Assembly: GCA_025667525.1 (NCBI GenBank)
Contig: CM046878.1
Coordinates: 389,054,974-389,118,973, forward strand
Direction of reading: 5' to 3'
Source: Glebionis coronaria
Taxonomy: Eukaryota > Streptophyta > Magnoliopsida > Asterales > Asteraceae
DNA length: 64,000 nt
The notes beneath the pieces are model-generated. The model was not told where the DNA came from and ran no database searches. It saw only the letters and a list, made by a program, of their open reading frames with translations. Shown here in pieces: positions 34,747 to 45,845 of the stretch (positions are counted from its first letter, which is position 1; each line of letters starts with the position of its first letter). A program made the position numbers and the translations under genes.

Positions 34747-35511
34747 AAAATGTTTGAAGCTATCATGTGTAAACCTTATTCTTCGGGTGGTCTTCCTAGT
34801 GATACCATCGTAAACCCGAAAGGAGAATTAAAGGTTATTACTACTCGTAGTGGTAAAACTTTCAAAGAACCCATTTCTCGTCCAAGTACTTCTATGGAGA
34901 AGGAAAAAGAGAAAGAACCCGAGGTGGTGGTAGAAAAGGAGCAAATTCCAAGGCCTTTGCCTATGCCCCAACCCACACCACCCTTACCTTACCCTTCAAG
35001 ACGAAACAAGGAAAATGCACAAGAACGAAATAATTATCAATTTGAACTTTTTATGAAAATGTTTCGTGACTTGCATTTTAAAATAAGTTTTGCCGACGCC
35101 TTGGCCATGATGCCTCGATTTGCCGCGAACTTCAAAAGTATGTTGAATAACAAAGAGAAATTGCAAAAATCGTCTAGTTGTTCATCGGTTTTTCTTAGCC
35201 GCATACCTCAAAAAGTCGGTGATCCCGGCAAGTTTTTAATCCCATGTGCTATACAAGATATGGAAGAATGTTACGCCTTGGCCGATCTTGGTGCTAGTAT
35301 TAATTTGATGCCTCTTGAGATTTTTAAATCGCTCAATCTTCCCAATCTCACTCCTTCAAGAATGTCAATCAAGATGGCCGATCATTCTATGATTCTAGCT
35401 TGTGGAGTAGCCGAGGACGTCTTCGTGAAAGTTGGAAAGTTCTACTATCCCGTAGACTTTATCGTTGTTGACATTCCCATCGATCCTAAAGTTCCTCTAA
35501 TTTTAGGTTGA
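34747..35511 (+). pseudogene. Element B retroviral-type protease domain
   Basis: The domain starts after the TGA at 34744 in the same frame. A Pro/Glu-rich linker (ITTRSGKTFKEP, also present in interior A) leads into an aspartic protease with DLGAS at about 35284, LMPLEIF and a GVAEDVFVKVGKF stretch. The length and order match interior A. The TGA at 35509 falls where A reads GR before PFL, inside the end of the protease. The catalytic Asp is intact. Confidence 0.87.
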
Positions 35512-36282
35512 TCATTTTTGGATACCTCGAGAGAACTTATCGATGTGCATGATAGGAAAATCACTCTTCGTTTCAATGAGGAAGAACTCGTCATTAATGC
35601 AACTCAAAACTCCACACTTTCTCATGTGTATTCTATCACGTCTTTGAACAATGTTAGTCCCATCAAAAACATTTGCAAAAAGATTTCAAAAAGAGTTTTA
35701 GGAGTTGATGATAAAAACTATTTTCCGTCCCCTCCGCCGGTGGAGGTTAAGAGTGTTAAACCTACGATTCCAATCACGAATGATTCTTCGGATGATGAAT
35801 ATGTTGATCCCGATGGGGAAGTTTTCTTTGTTGACAAATGTTTTGAAAACTTACCACCACCTTTACCAAAACGGTTTTCAAATGTGAGAATTTTTAGTGT
35901 GGCTAACATTGCTTTAGAAACACCAAATATTTGTGACGATGCTTTGTGTGGACCTAGTGTGGGGGAAGCCCCTTATGTTCCCTCCCCTTTCTCCACCGAG
36001 GACGAGATATTTGATCCCGGAATTGCTTATAAAGGGAAATCTCGGTCTTCCACCGATGCAATAAATGGAAAATATTTCTATTTGATTGGTGCGAGTCTAC
36101 CTCGAGTAGCTCAATGTTTTTATGACTTACCCATTGTCCCACCCTTCTATTTCTTCTTATCTATTTTCTTGAAACCCTTTGGGTTTTTGTTGACATACGA
36201 TGAAGTGGCGTTGATTTGTTTTTCCAATGAAAACGAGAACGCCATCTTCGATCCCGGTATTTTGCACCATCAAAGGACTTAG
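35512..36282 (+). pseudogene. Element B unknown C-terminal domain with two FDPGI motifs
   Basis: In frame after the TGA at 35509, the first 40 residues complete the protease fold (DTSRELIDVHDRKITLRF). From about 35640 there is no reverse transcriptase. Instead there is an acidic, proline-rich stretch of about 210 residues, including SSDDEYVDPDGEVFFV, with TEDEIFDPGI near 35997-36026. A hydrophobic run (PFYFFLSIFLKPFGFLL, near 36145-36195) follows, and NENAIFDPGI lies near the end. The stop is TAG at 36280. The function is unknown to me. The motif is shared with the interior C protein. Confidence 0.7.
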
Positions 36283-38180
36283 TCCTTAATACCGGTTGTT
36301 TTTGGGCCTTGATTACATGTAAGTCCCTCCAAAAATTGACCATACCATGATTATCCCTAAATGATCACATTTATAGGGATACGAGTCGAGCTTTTGACTC
36401 GGTTATCAAAAACAAGGTGCCTCGTGGGGGAGACCCATGCTTATCCATGTACATATTATTGCTTTCTAATTAGTTAATGTGAGGGGATTTGTGCCCTTCT
36501 AACCTTTGTTCCGTGGTTGTTTGTGAATTGTGGTTTTTAGATCATGATCTTCACGATTGGAGCCTCTCGTGTTCGTTTTATGGGAGCACTCGATCGATTT
36601 CTTTGAGGACATTTTTCAATATCCAAATGATATATCCTTTTGATGTTCTAACCTTAGGTTATTAGAACACTTCATAAACGACTATTAATTTATTGGTTGC
36701 ACCCTTTCCATGCTAGATTAGTCATTCGACTACGTCTCTAGTATGGGGGTGTTTGCACCCCTAGACTCGAAACATTGAGGACAATGTTTAACTTTAGTAT
36801 GAGGGGTGAATAGATACTTGCCTTGCCAATCCTTCACGCTTTCCAAAGTTTATCTTTTTGTTTATCGTTTTGTTGCAAAATAAGGCTAAAAATGGCCAAA
36901 TTTTAAATTTTTCTCATGTTTTATAAGTGTTTGAAGACACGAATGTAGGTTTTCTGATGGCGAGAATAAGAGTAATTTTTGACTCGACCGTGCGTGTTGA
37001 GCAGTTAGCTTTGATTCCTTAACTACACATTAGGCTAAGTCTCTTAAATGAGGACGAGAAATGATAGAGTTAAATCTAAGTTACTATGCTAAACTTAGAG
37101 TACTCGTATTCTTTCAAAAACTCATGTGTTCTCGTTGTTTGCTTATTCTCCCTTCGCTTGTAAATATTTTTTGCTTAATAAATATTGACTTAGAGGTTTA
37201 GTTAGGATTGTTGGGTTTCTAGTCTTTTCTAGTAGCTTCCGTGTAATTAAATTGGGAAGACATTAAGGTATCGTCAGCATCACGGTTTTGAAGTATTGGC
37301 ACCCAAATAATCGAAAGCTTCACCCAATAATAAGATTTCAAGTGCTCACCTAAATCTAGCAAACAATTTGAAGCCCCACAAGCCCGAAAAATCTATGCAA
37401 AATTGAAAGTGAATCAAGCCTTAATATTCGAAGCTTTAAAGATCCAAAATTCGCCTTAGCGAGAGGATATACGTCTTTGGCTAATAAAACCACCGATGAG
37501 GCGGATAATAAAAGGCAAGGCAAGACCGAAGTCATAATAAAAGCTTCATGGCGAAGTTGAATAAAAGATGGAGGTAAACCAAAGATAATAAGGCCCTTCC
37601 GTTAGGGGGCGTATAAAAGTCTTGGTAATAAGTCTCATGTTCAAAACCGTTATAAAACCGTGTTTATCGATTCTTCTTGTTGACTTAATTTTTTGACACC
37701 GTTGTCTATTGGGAGGGGTTATTGATTTGATGGTCTTGGTTACACCGTTAGGACTCTATTTTTAGACCTAAATCTCTATTATCGCATAAGTCAAACAATG
37801 TATCCTCGTGAAACATTCAAAACAAAATAAAATATAAGAGATACAACTTAGGAATAATGGGAGGATAAGTACGTGATTAGGGCATATGAGTAGTGTTAGC
37901 ATTACTAACTTATAATGACAATGATCTCGTTGCACGCTTGGCATGGAATTAGGGTGAAAATCGAGGAAGATGAAATTATTTCTAACGAAGCATTCACGTG
38001 TTCTTATTCTATGAACCTAAACGTCCCATTTTGCGATGAAAATCATACATTATGTCTAAAACGCAAGTAGTAGTAATAGTAGTAGTGTAGCTAGTTTATC
38101 ATTCAATAAAATGAATAAAAATAAATTTTGGAGGTGCTACGATACTTTTTTCTAGCATTGCGTGAGGGCACGGCAATGGT
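36283..38180 (+). other. 3' non-coding region of element B
   Basis: This 1.9 kb lies between the last coding frame and the polypurine tract, where reverse transcriptase and integrase would be in a full element. I see no long frame and no domain. It shares blocks with H (reverse complement, 62641-64000), including a core at 37901-37931 about 265-295 bases before the 3' LTR. This core corresponds to those in A and C. Confidence 0.75.
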
Positions 38181-38194
38181 TTAGTATGGGGGAG
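38181..38194 (+). other. Polypurine tract of element B
   Basis: TTAGTATGGGGGAG directly precedes the right LTR at 38195. The matching tract in H is at 62641-62651 on the minus strand. Confidence 0.8.
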
Positions 38195-41100
38195 TGATGA
38201 GACTGCTTTTATATATAGTCTCATCGTCCAAATCAGGCTTAAAATGCATTAAATATCATTAAAACTGCCAAATATATGCTCGTGTTTGTTGCTTGTGTAT
38301 TTTAGGTACGGATATTGAGGAAAAGACAAAAATATCACAAGAATCAATAAAAAACGAACACGGGTAACGAAGCCGCACAATGAACCGGACCCGAGTCCTG
38401 AATTTCCAAAATGGTCCTTGAAGAATTGAAGATTGTCAACATTGGTCCCTCATTTTTGAAGATTTGGCAAGAAAGGCCCTTGGAGAATTCATTTATACAA
38501 GATACATCCTTGTATTTTGAAGACATGTCATTAAAAGCCCTTGAAGATTGCATTTATTGCACTTTTGGTCCTTGACACAAGTTTGTATAAAACTTGTGCC
38601 AAAATTGACAAGTTGATGAAAGTTAATTACAAAGGATTAGAACTTATTTGCTGTTTATTACAAAATGAAGAAAGAAAAGGAATTGAGGGACTGTTTTTGC
38701 CAGACATTCAAACCCACCACAACCAATCAAACTTCCACATCACCCCCACTCCACCACTCACATCACACCACCTCATCCCATCCACCCACGTCACACCCCA
38801 CTCACGAGTTTATTTATTAAACTCGGTCAACCCCAGTCAAACCCCAATACTTTCCTTCTAAACACGTTTTTTAAATAAACTTTCCCCCAAAACGGATTAA
38901 ACATCCTCTTAATCACCCACAAACCCTAAAAATCCCCAGGCTGAATTAAACCCTAATCAAAGGGGTTTTTGTTTATCTTTTCCAGAACCTTGATTTAACC
39001 TATCAACATCCAAATCCCACTCCAATATCTCCTCCCCGTGACCTCCAAGTGGGTCCCCCATGTCCCCTGCTTACCCAAAAATGGCAAAAGAAGAATTCCA
39101 CAGTCCATCAACGCTCCAGAATCATTCCTTGCTCCCAAATGGTCTCCTCAACGTCTAAGATCATCAAGATACAGCTGTGCATCACATGTTGCTAACTTTT
39201 GACCAAAAGTCCAAGATTACTCCAAGGGCTTTTAGGGAATTTTGATTGCTAGGGTTTAGTTATCTAGAATTTTCCATTCAGTTGTATAAATAGGAGACGC
39301 ATGTGTCCCTATTTCTTGTTCCAGTTTTCTAGCAAATTTCTTTTGTAATCCCTTTTTATTAAATATAAAGTTGGTATTTTTTTATAAAATATAATTCCTT
39401 TTATGATTTATAGAAGTTGGTATTAAGGTTGGCTAGAAGCTGAGTTCCATTATTTTAACATTAGTTCAAGGATTTTCAAAATTCATTCTTATTTTCATGG
39501 TTTCTGAAAAAGGTTGATGTTTTAATAGAATCTTGTTCCAAAAACGTGTTTTCCAAGTTTGTAAGTGGTTTGTTTAAGTGTTTTGAAAGGAAAAATATTT
39601 GAGAAATTATCTGAAAAGATTGTGAAAAAGTTCTAAAAACAGATTATTGGTTATTGTATTCTCTTGATCTTAGCAGGAAATCTTTGAAGCTTTTGACTGT
39701 TTTTCCAAGGTTCTGCACAAGCCCCAGCTTGTTTGGAGATGGCTATGCAGCCATTGAGGGGCCTGGATGTGGGTCCCTCTAGGTAAATTGGTTTTGAATC
39801 CTTATTTTTAAGTTTTATGTGATTTGGTGGAATTTTTGTGCAAGTGATTTAAGTGCTTGTTGTATGGATTGATTATGCTCATTCTAGGATTGTATGCATG
39901 ATAGAAGCTATTTCAAGCAGATTTGTGCAATTTTGAATAGGGTTACTTTGATAATTTTGATTTTCAGAAAATTAAGTAGTGTTTGGATTAGGGTTTAAAC
40001 TGGGTTAAATGACAAGATTTTTGGCTTAAAACCTGTTTAAGACATTCAATAGGTTGTTATTAGGTAATATAAGTATTTAGATTTCAGTTTGGTAGAGGAA
40101 ATACAAGTTTGCATGTTCAATATTGGTAAGTAGCATCAAAAATCAGCAAGTACCTTTTCTGCCTATTTTTGTGAAAATTTGTGCCTCAAATCTTGGTAAT
40201 TGTTAGATATTAGGTTTAAGTAGACTTTCAAATTGGTTGTGTGTGCATTGGTGAAGTTGTTTGCAAGTTTGTGAGCTTTGAAAATCCATCATTGTGCCAT
40301 TTGCATCAGGACACTATTCATCAGAAACATGCACACCATATCAGTAACTTGCATGAGCTTGTTTGTGTGATTTTTGGCTAAGACTTGTGTGTTTTCTTGC
40401 ATGATCTGACTCCCTACACTCCACTGAGTGTAGGGGTGCCTTGTTGTCCAAAAACAAGCCCTCACATAGCTTTCCTAAGCTATTTGGTCAACTGACCAAT
40501 ATTTTACACTAACAGTGGGAACTAAGTTCCCCCTGCTTGTGCATTGGTTTCCCCTGCTTAGCTAAAAAACAAAAGTGACCAAGGTGTCACTATCAAAATT
40601 CTAATTTTTTTACTTTTGTGGACTTAATTAGGAATTAGGGTTTCAAATTTGTTTCATTATTTTTCTTATTAAATTTGTGATTTTTCAGTTCAAATAGTTT
40701 TTAAGTTACTGTTCATTTAGTATTTTTTAGATTAATTAGCTATTTTTAATTACTTTTTAATTTCTAATTTTTGTCTTCTAGTGTGAAAAAGTGTTATTTT
40801 TCAGTTTTAACATTTTTCATAGATTAAGAAAAACATTTTAAGATTTTTAGTTCAAAAAGTTTTTACTGTTCACTTTTTAATTATTTTTTAGAATTAATTT
40901 AGTTTAATTATGGTTTTTATTCAAACTGTTTTTGTCTTTTAGTGAAAAATTTTATATTTTTCAAACTTTTTCATTTTTCTACTGTTATTTAGTATAATTT
41001 AGGATTTTTAAAAGTGTCAAATTATTTTTGGCATTATTTTATTATTTTTTATAATTATTTTAGTTTAAAAATAGTTTTAAGTGTTTTAAAAATAGAAAAA

Positions 41101-41620
41101 TAGTTTTTAAAATTTAGGAAAAATACTTTTTAGCCTTTAGATGATATAAGTAAGTTATTTGTAAAAATAAAATAATATTTTGGACATTTTGATTAATTAT
41201 ATTTAATTTTAGGGCTTTAATTAGCATTTAAAATTGAATATTTAATTAATAAAAGGTTTTAAAATATTTTTATTGGATTTTTATTCCTATTTATATTATT
41301 TTAGACTTAGTTTTAGCTTTTAATTAATTTTTAGGTTTAAAAAATTTTAATTTGTAGCTTTTTACGGGTTTACGTGAACGACCTTTTCGTCTTAGCTCGA
41401 TCCGTCTTCGTAACCGTCATTCTCTTCTCACCCCATTTCTATTTTCTTTTTCTAAATATAATCACAAATCAAAATCAATTTATTACACAACGCACTAGCC
41501 TCCTCGAGAACAAACTCGAACTCACTTTAGGGTCATTTACACACGGTTTTCCTAAATCGTCGTGCTTACTTCCCTATTTTACGCTCTTTTTCCTAAAAGA
41601 GTGTGATTTTACAACCATCA
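38195..41620 (+). mobile_element. 3' LTR of element B
   Basis: Partner of 29074-32495, with the same TGAT/ATCA ends, edge hairpin, TATA box (39285-39292) and hairpin run. The two LTRs are close in length (3422 and 3426 bp). Differences are mainly single bases and short indels in A/T runs, consistent with a fairly young insertion. TCTTG follows at 41621. Confidence 0.92.
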
Positions 41621-41625
41621 TCTTG

Positions 41626-41948
41626 TAATTTCTTCAATAAATTAGACTTGAGTTCTTCGGCTTTTAGTAAACTTCCCTCTTTTGACTTTTTCTTCGATAA
41701 ATCTTCAGAATTGGTCTTGGACTTCCGTTCTTTTTGCACTTCTTGATTTCTTGACTTCGTCTTTCGTCTTTTTCTTCGATAAAAGCCCGTGAAAGCCCGT
41801 GTTTTCCTTCCTTTTCACATTTTGATCCTAAATCACAACAAAAACACAAACCACGCATAATTCCGACATTTACGACACAAAATACATGTTTTGGCTTGGT
41901 TATTATTGTAATTAAGTGGTAAAAGGATGGGTGTTTACACATCTATCA
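41626..41948 (-). mobile_element. Middle LTR, second part
   Basis: This continues the diverged LTR broken at 29073 by element B. It contains the tttttcttcgataaa words also seen in the outer LTRs (19434 and 47321) and ends in ATCTATCA. The following bases (aatcccctacactt) are the polypurine tract of interior C on the minus strand. Confidence 0.85.
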
Positions 41949-43993
41949 AATCCCCTACACTTGACCATTGCAATGTCCTCATGCAATGCATTAGTTACAA
42001 AGGACGATTACACTTTTCATCATAATCAATCCATATTGGCCTTTATTAAAGAGATAAAAAATTATAAACAATCAAAGGAAGAAACTAAGTAAAGAAATCA
42101 AAAACATACCTTAGGGTTTTGAAAGATGTCATGAATGATCATCATCCTCAAGTTTTCACATTCTCCAAACCAAGCTTAAAAACGAGATCATTGTTATTAT
42201 AAGTTAGCAAACTAACACGAACTCATGTGGGCCAATTATTTACTTAGACTCCCTTATTCCTAGGTGTATCTCTTATATTTTATTGTTGTCTTGAATGATC
42301 ACGAGGATGCATTGTTGACTTATTTCGATAGTTATTTAGGCTGAAAATAAAGTGGGACGATTTAATCAATAGTTAGCTAAAGGAAAAAATCTTTTAAAAC
42401 TGCTTCTCGGGACCTCATAAAGTTCATATCTTGGCATAACTCGCTTCACGATTTGAGACCTTTCTCGGACCGATATTTTGCAGCGACTTCATACTTCAAA
42501 TCTTGAGAGACGTTCATGAAATAATGGTCTTCTCTTCATAATAGGAATTTCTTCACTTGAAGTTTTGAGAGATTCTTCATACTTGGACCACGACTTCTTC
42601 ATTTTTCCCCAATCTTTATTTTGGACTTTGATTTACAACGATCCGCCTCCTTTTTGGACTTGGATCTATTTATCCTCATACCTTGCTAGGGCCTTTTTGG
42701 ATAGACTTCTCCATGACTTTTGGGGAGTTTTTGCTTTTCGTCGTGTGTCTCGATCCTTCATATTGATTTTCGATAAATGATTCTTCACATCATTTGGGAT
42801 CTTTAGCAACAAAATGTAGCCCTCATGCCTTGTTAGGGCCTTTTCGGACTCGCCAATCTTCGCATCCCGCTTCAATAAGTTATGCCTTGGCTATGAACTC
42901 TAATTAATACCGAGCAACTTTTAAACGATATTGGGCTAGAAGCTAAGTAATTTTTCAAATCGTACAACCTTATTTATTGCAGATAAATTTATTAGCAAGC
43001 GATGGGAGAATAGGCTTATAATTAACTCACATAAATTCACGAAATAATACCAAACTTATAATTGACTCTATCATTTCTCGTTCTCCACAATTTAAAATCT
43101 CAAGGAATGAGACTCGTGGATGCTTAGCCTATTAAATCAAAGTTTTGGGTTTTCGAGTCGCCTATAGGATCTTGCAAACTCTTAGACTTTTTCAAGTTTT
43201 AGAATTCACATTTTAAAGTTCCCTTGATAAACGACTCTCTAGGATCAATTATAGGAACTTGCGAAAAGTTCTTGTTCTTAACCCGTGAGAGTTAAGACTT
43301 TCGCGTTTTATAGCTCCCGATATAAAAGCCTAGCAAAACTTGACTTAAACATGTTAAGGATACTAGCTAGAGTAAACTTAGATAAGTAAACTCGGGTTGA
43401 GTCAAAAGATTCACAACGTTTGAAATTAAAACCACTTTATTAAAAATTTATTCTAGCAAAGAAAGAAAATAACTATACAAAGGTAAAAACTAATAGGCCA
43501 AAATAGATCAAAAATTTTGAAAAATGTCGAAAAATTGATTTTCCGGTTAAAATGAGGGCAAATACAAAGAAAAGACCACTTAACTTCGATAGAAGTCCCC
43601 CCTACACTTAATATAAACATTGTCCTTAATGTTTAAGCATGTGGGAGTAAACTCCCCTACACTTAGGACATTGTGCACGTTGTTTAAATCTCGCTAAGGA
43701 AGAAACAACTAAAGATATTCCTATTTTAATATTGAGAAATATAAAATAGTGAATCGAAAAGAGTTTAGGATAGAACCGGGAAGACGGGAACTTGGAATCA
43801 CGGGTCGTCAAAAGTCATCAAGAGTGTGTCTTTGAAGCTCTAATCCCTGCACATGATAAGAAAGAAAGCAAGAAACACCAACGGGGCTCTCCCCTACACT
43901 TATGCTGAAAACAGAGAAAGATAGATAATCGGGTTGCCTCCCGAAGAGCGCTTGTTTAGATTAACCGAGTCACGAGCCTGACTCGTCCCCGAA
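41949..43993 (-). other. 3' non-coding region of interior C
   Basis: The polypurine tract is at 41949-41962. The 2 kb that follow share most blocks with 19694-21625: the core at 42181-42209, the ccttgttagggcc block (about 42826) and the block before a second purine-rich tract near 43595. C therefore uses the same 3' sequence as the autonomous interior A while its coding part is different. No credible reading frame is present. Confidence 0.75.
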
Positions 43994-45640
43994 TTAAATG
44001 GTCCATGGGGAAGCCTCGAATGTAATACCGGGATCAAAGACCTTGTCCTCGTTCCCGGAGGACATCAACAAAGGAGAGGCGGGGGGATAAGTCTTAAATG
44101 GGAGAAAGGTTCTTTCAACATACGAAAAGTATGTGAAATCAAGATCCACAGGAGGTGGGATGGGTAAAGTAAGCACATTGTCATCCCCCAAAGACAATGG
44201 ATGCTTAGCACTCGGCAAAGCCGTAATGTTATCAATCATGAAATAGTGAATGTCACCTCCCGGGTCAAAGAACTCATTCTCCGTAATAGTGGCTAAAGGG
44301 GAGGATGAAAGGTGCTCGGGAGGGGGACTTGGGACAATAGCATCAAGAAGCAAAGTATCAAAAAGGATATCCCCCTCCGTGTCATCATCCTCAATACCCG
44401 GAGGTATTGAGTGAATGTCGATTTCCTCTAGCAATAGGTCATTATCTTCAACGAGAGGAATAGATGGAGGTAAAGACGCGGAAAAAGGAGGAGAAGTCAA
44501 CTCTTCGATTTGAGCAATAAAAAGATGCACTTTCCGTAATCTGTCGCGAAGAATCACATCTTCCACCTCATCTACAAGAGCAAGTTCATCGGTGAACTTC
44601 TCGTAAGCCGGAGAGAATAAATCGTCATCGCCCGCATCTCCCGGAGGAGATTGAGAAATTTCAAAAGTGAAATTCTCATAGCGAGGAGAAAAATCGTCAT
44701 CATTAGGATCGACCTCTTCCGTAAGAGCAACGTCGTCCTCAGATTCCATAGCAGTAGGCATGTCACAAACCTCATCATCAAAGAATTTGTCGAGACCAAA
44801 ATCACTAAGCTCACTCAATGAATCATCATCCTTAGACGCATTAGGAATATCGAGAGTAGGAGTAGCAACTTCAGTAGATGGGTCGAGAGCGTAGACATCA
44901 CCGTCGTCATCATCATCATAATAGTATTGACGCACAAGAGGAGGGGTATAATCACTAAGATTAGATACTTGCTCTTGTTGCTGTCGCTTTTCCTCCTCCC
45001 ATGCTTCGTTTAGCTGAATAACGGCTTCTTGAAGTTTCAAAATAATGGCGTGTGTTTCGTCATTCAAAGTAGTGAGTTGTTGGGCAATACGAATTCCCTG
45101 AGAGGATTGATGATTGAGGTTGGGGTATGGGGGCTCACAGTTATGAAAATCAGAATTATAGCACGGATGTGGCTCATAGTCAGTCATCGGTTGAGAAGAA
45201 TTATAACACGAATTTGGTTCATAATAATCCATCGGTGAAGAAAAATGAGGACACGGATCTGGCTCATAATAATTCATTGACTGACAATAAGAAGTATCGT
45301 GAGGGCCCCCACAATTTTGGCAAAATGGGTATGGAGAAAAATCCGGTGCTTCTTGTAGATAGCTATTACCATTGTCATAATTGTAACCCAGTTCTTGCTC
45401 GCCATGAGGCGGGTATCTAATTGGACATGAAACATGCCAATGAGAATCGCTTACACAATATATGCAAGGGGGAACAGGAGGTGGATTAGAAAAGGATGAA
45501 TTAGTCGAGTTGCACGATGGACAAAATCCGAATTGTGTATTGTCGATATCATTTCCGCACTGCTCACATGTACACCATTGACATGAGTCGTTCCCGCATA
45601 ATCGTCTCCCACACCTGTCGCAATGGACATAAGAATCCAT
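43994..45640 (-). CDS. Interior C protein: cysteine-rich, acidic, 548 residues, intact
   Basis: The only long uninterrupted frame in the Athila block with no polymerase domain. The start at 45640 lies about 190 bases from the primer site, as for gag of A. Residues 7-43 hold nine Cys in CxxC-like clusters. Residues 59-72 (CIYCVSDSHWHVSC) fit a CX2CX4HX4C knuckle, and 107-119 (CQNCGGPHDTSYC) a CX2CX3HX4C knuckle like those of A and B gag. Several YEPxxC-type repeats follow, then a likely coiled coil (about 166-208) and a long Asp/Glu/Pro-rich region with ENEFFDPGG. The end is GNEDKVFDPGI plus eight residues. No capsid, protease, reverse transcriptase or integrase is seen. It probably binds nucleic acid; this is inference. 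The family looks known to me as unnamed Asteraceae proteins. Confidence 0.8.
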   Translation of the reverse strand: MDSYVHCDRCGRRLCGNDSCQWCTCEQCGNDIDNTQFGFCPSCNSTNSSFSNPPPVPPCIYCVSDSHWHVSCPIRYPPHGEQELGYNYDNGNSYLQEAPDFSPYPFCQNCGGPHDTSYCQSMNYYEPDPCPHFSSPMDYYEPNSCYNSSQPMTDYEPHPCYNSDFHNCEPPYPNLNHQSSQGIRIAQQLTTLNDETHAIILKLQEAVIQLNEAWEEEKRQQQEQVSNLSDYTPPLVRQYYYDDDDDGDVYALDPSTEVATPTLDIPNASKDDDSLSELSDFGLDKFFDDEVCDMPTAMESEDDVALTEEVDPNDDDFSPRYENFTFEISQSPPGDAGDDDLFSPAYEKFTDELALVDEVEDVILRDRLRKVHLFIAQIEELTSPPFSASLPPSIPLVEDNDLLLEEIDIHSIPPGIEDDDTEGDILFDTLLLDAIVPSPPPEHLSSSPLATITENEFFDPGGDIHYFMIDNITALPSAKHPLSLGDDNVLTLPIPPPVDLDFTYFSYVERTFLPFKTYPPASPLLMSSGNEDKVFDPGITFEASPWTI

Positions 45641-45828
45641 AAAGAAAAATAGATAAGCAAGAAGAATATTTTTGGTGCAAAACTTTGAAAAAGAGATGTT
45701 TTTTATGATTTTTCAATTGTTTTTGGATTTTTGAAACTTTTTGACACGAAAAATAACGTTCACGAGTGAACGGATCCCAAAAGCCAACGCGTCTTTCACA
45801 AAAAAACCGTTAATCTTCACGAAAAGAG

Positions 45829-45843
45829 CCGGCACCGGCGCCA
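45829..45843 (-). other. Primer binding site of interior C
   Basis: On the minus strand this is TGGCGCCGGTGCCGG, one base different from the site of interior A, two bases from the LTR at 45846. The leader 45641-45828 resembles that of A (aacgttcacg and acggatccc words shared with 27388-27408). Confidence 0.85.
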
Positions 45844-45845
45844 TT

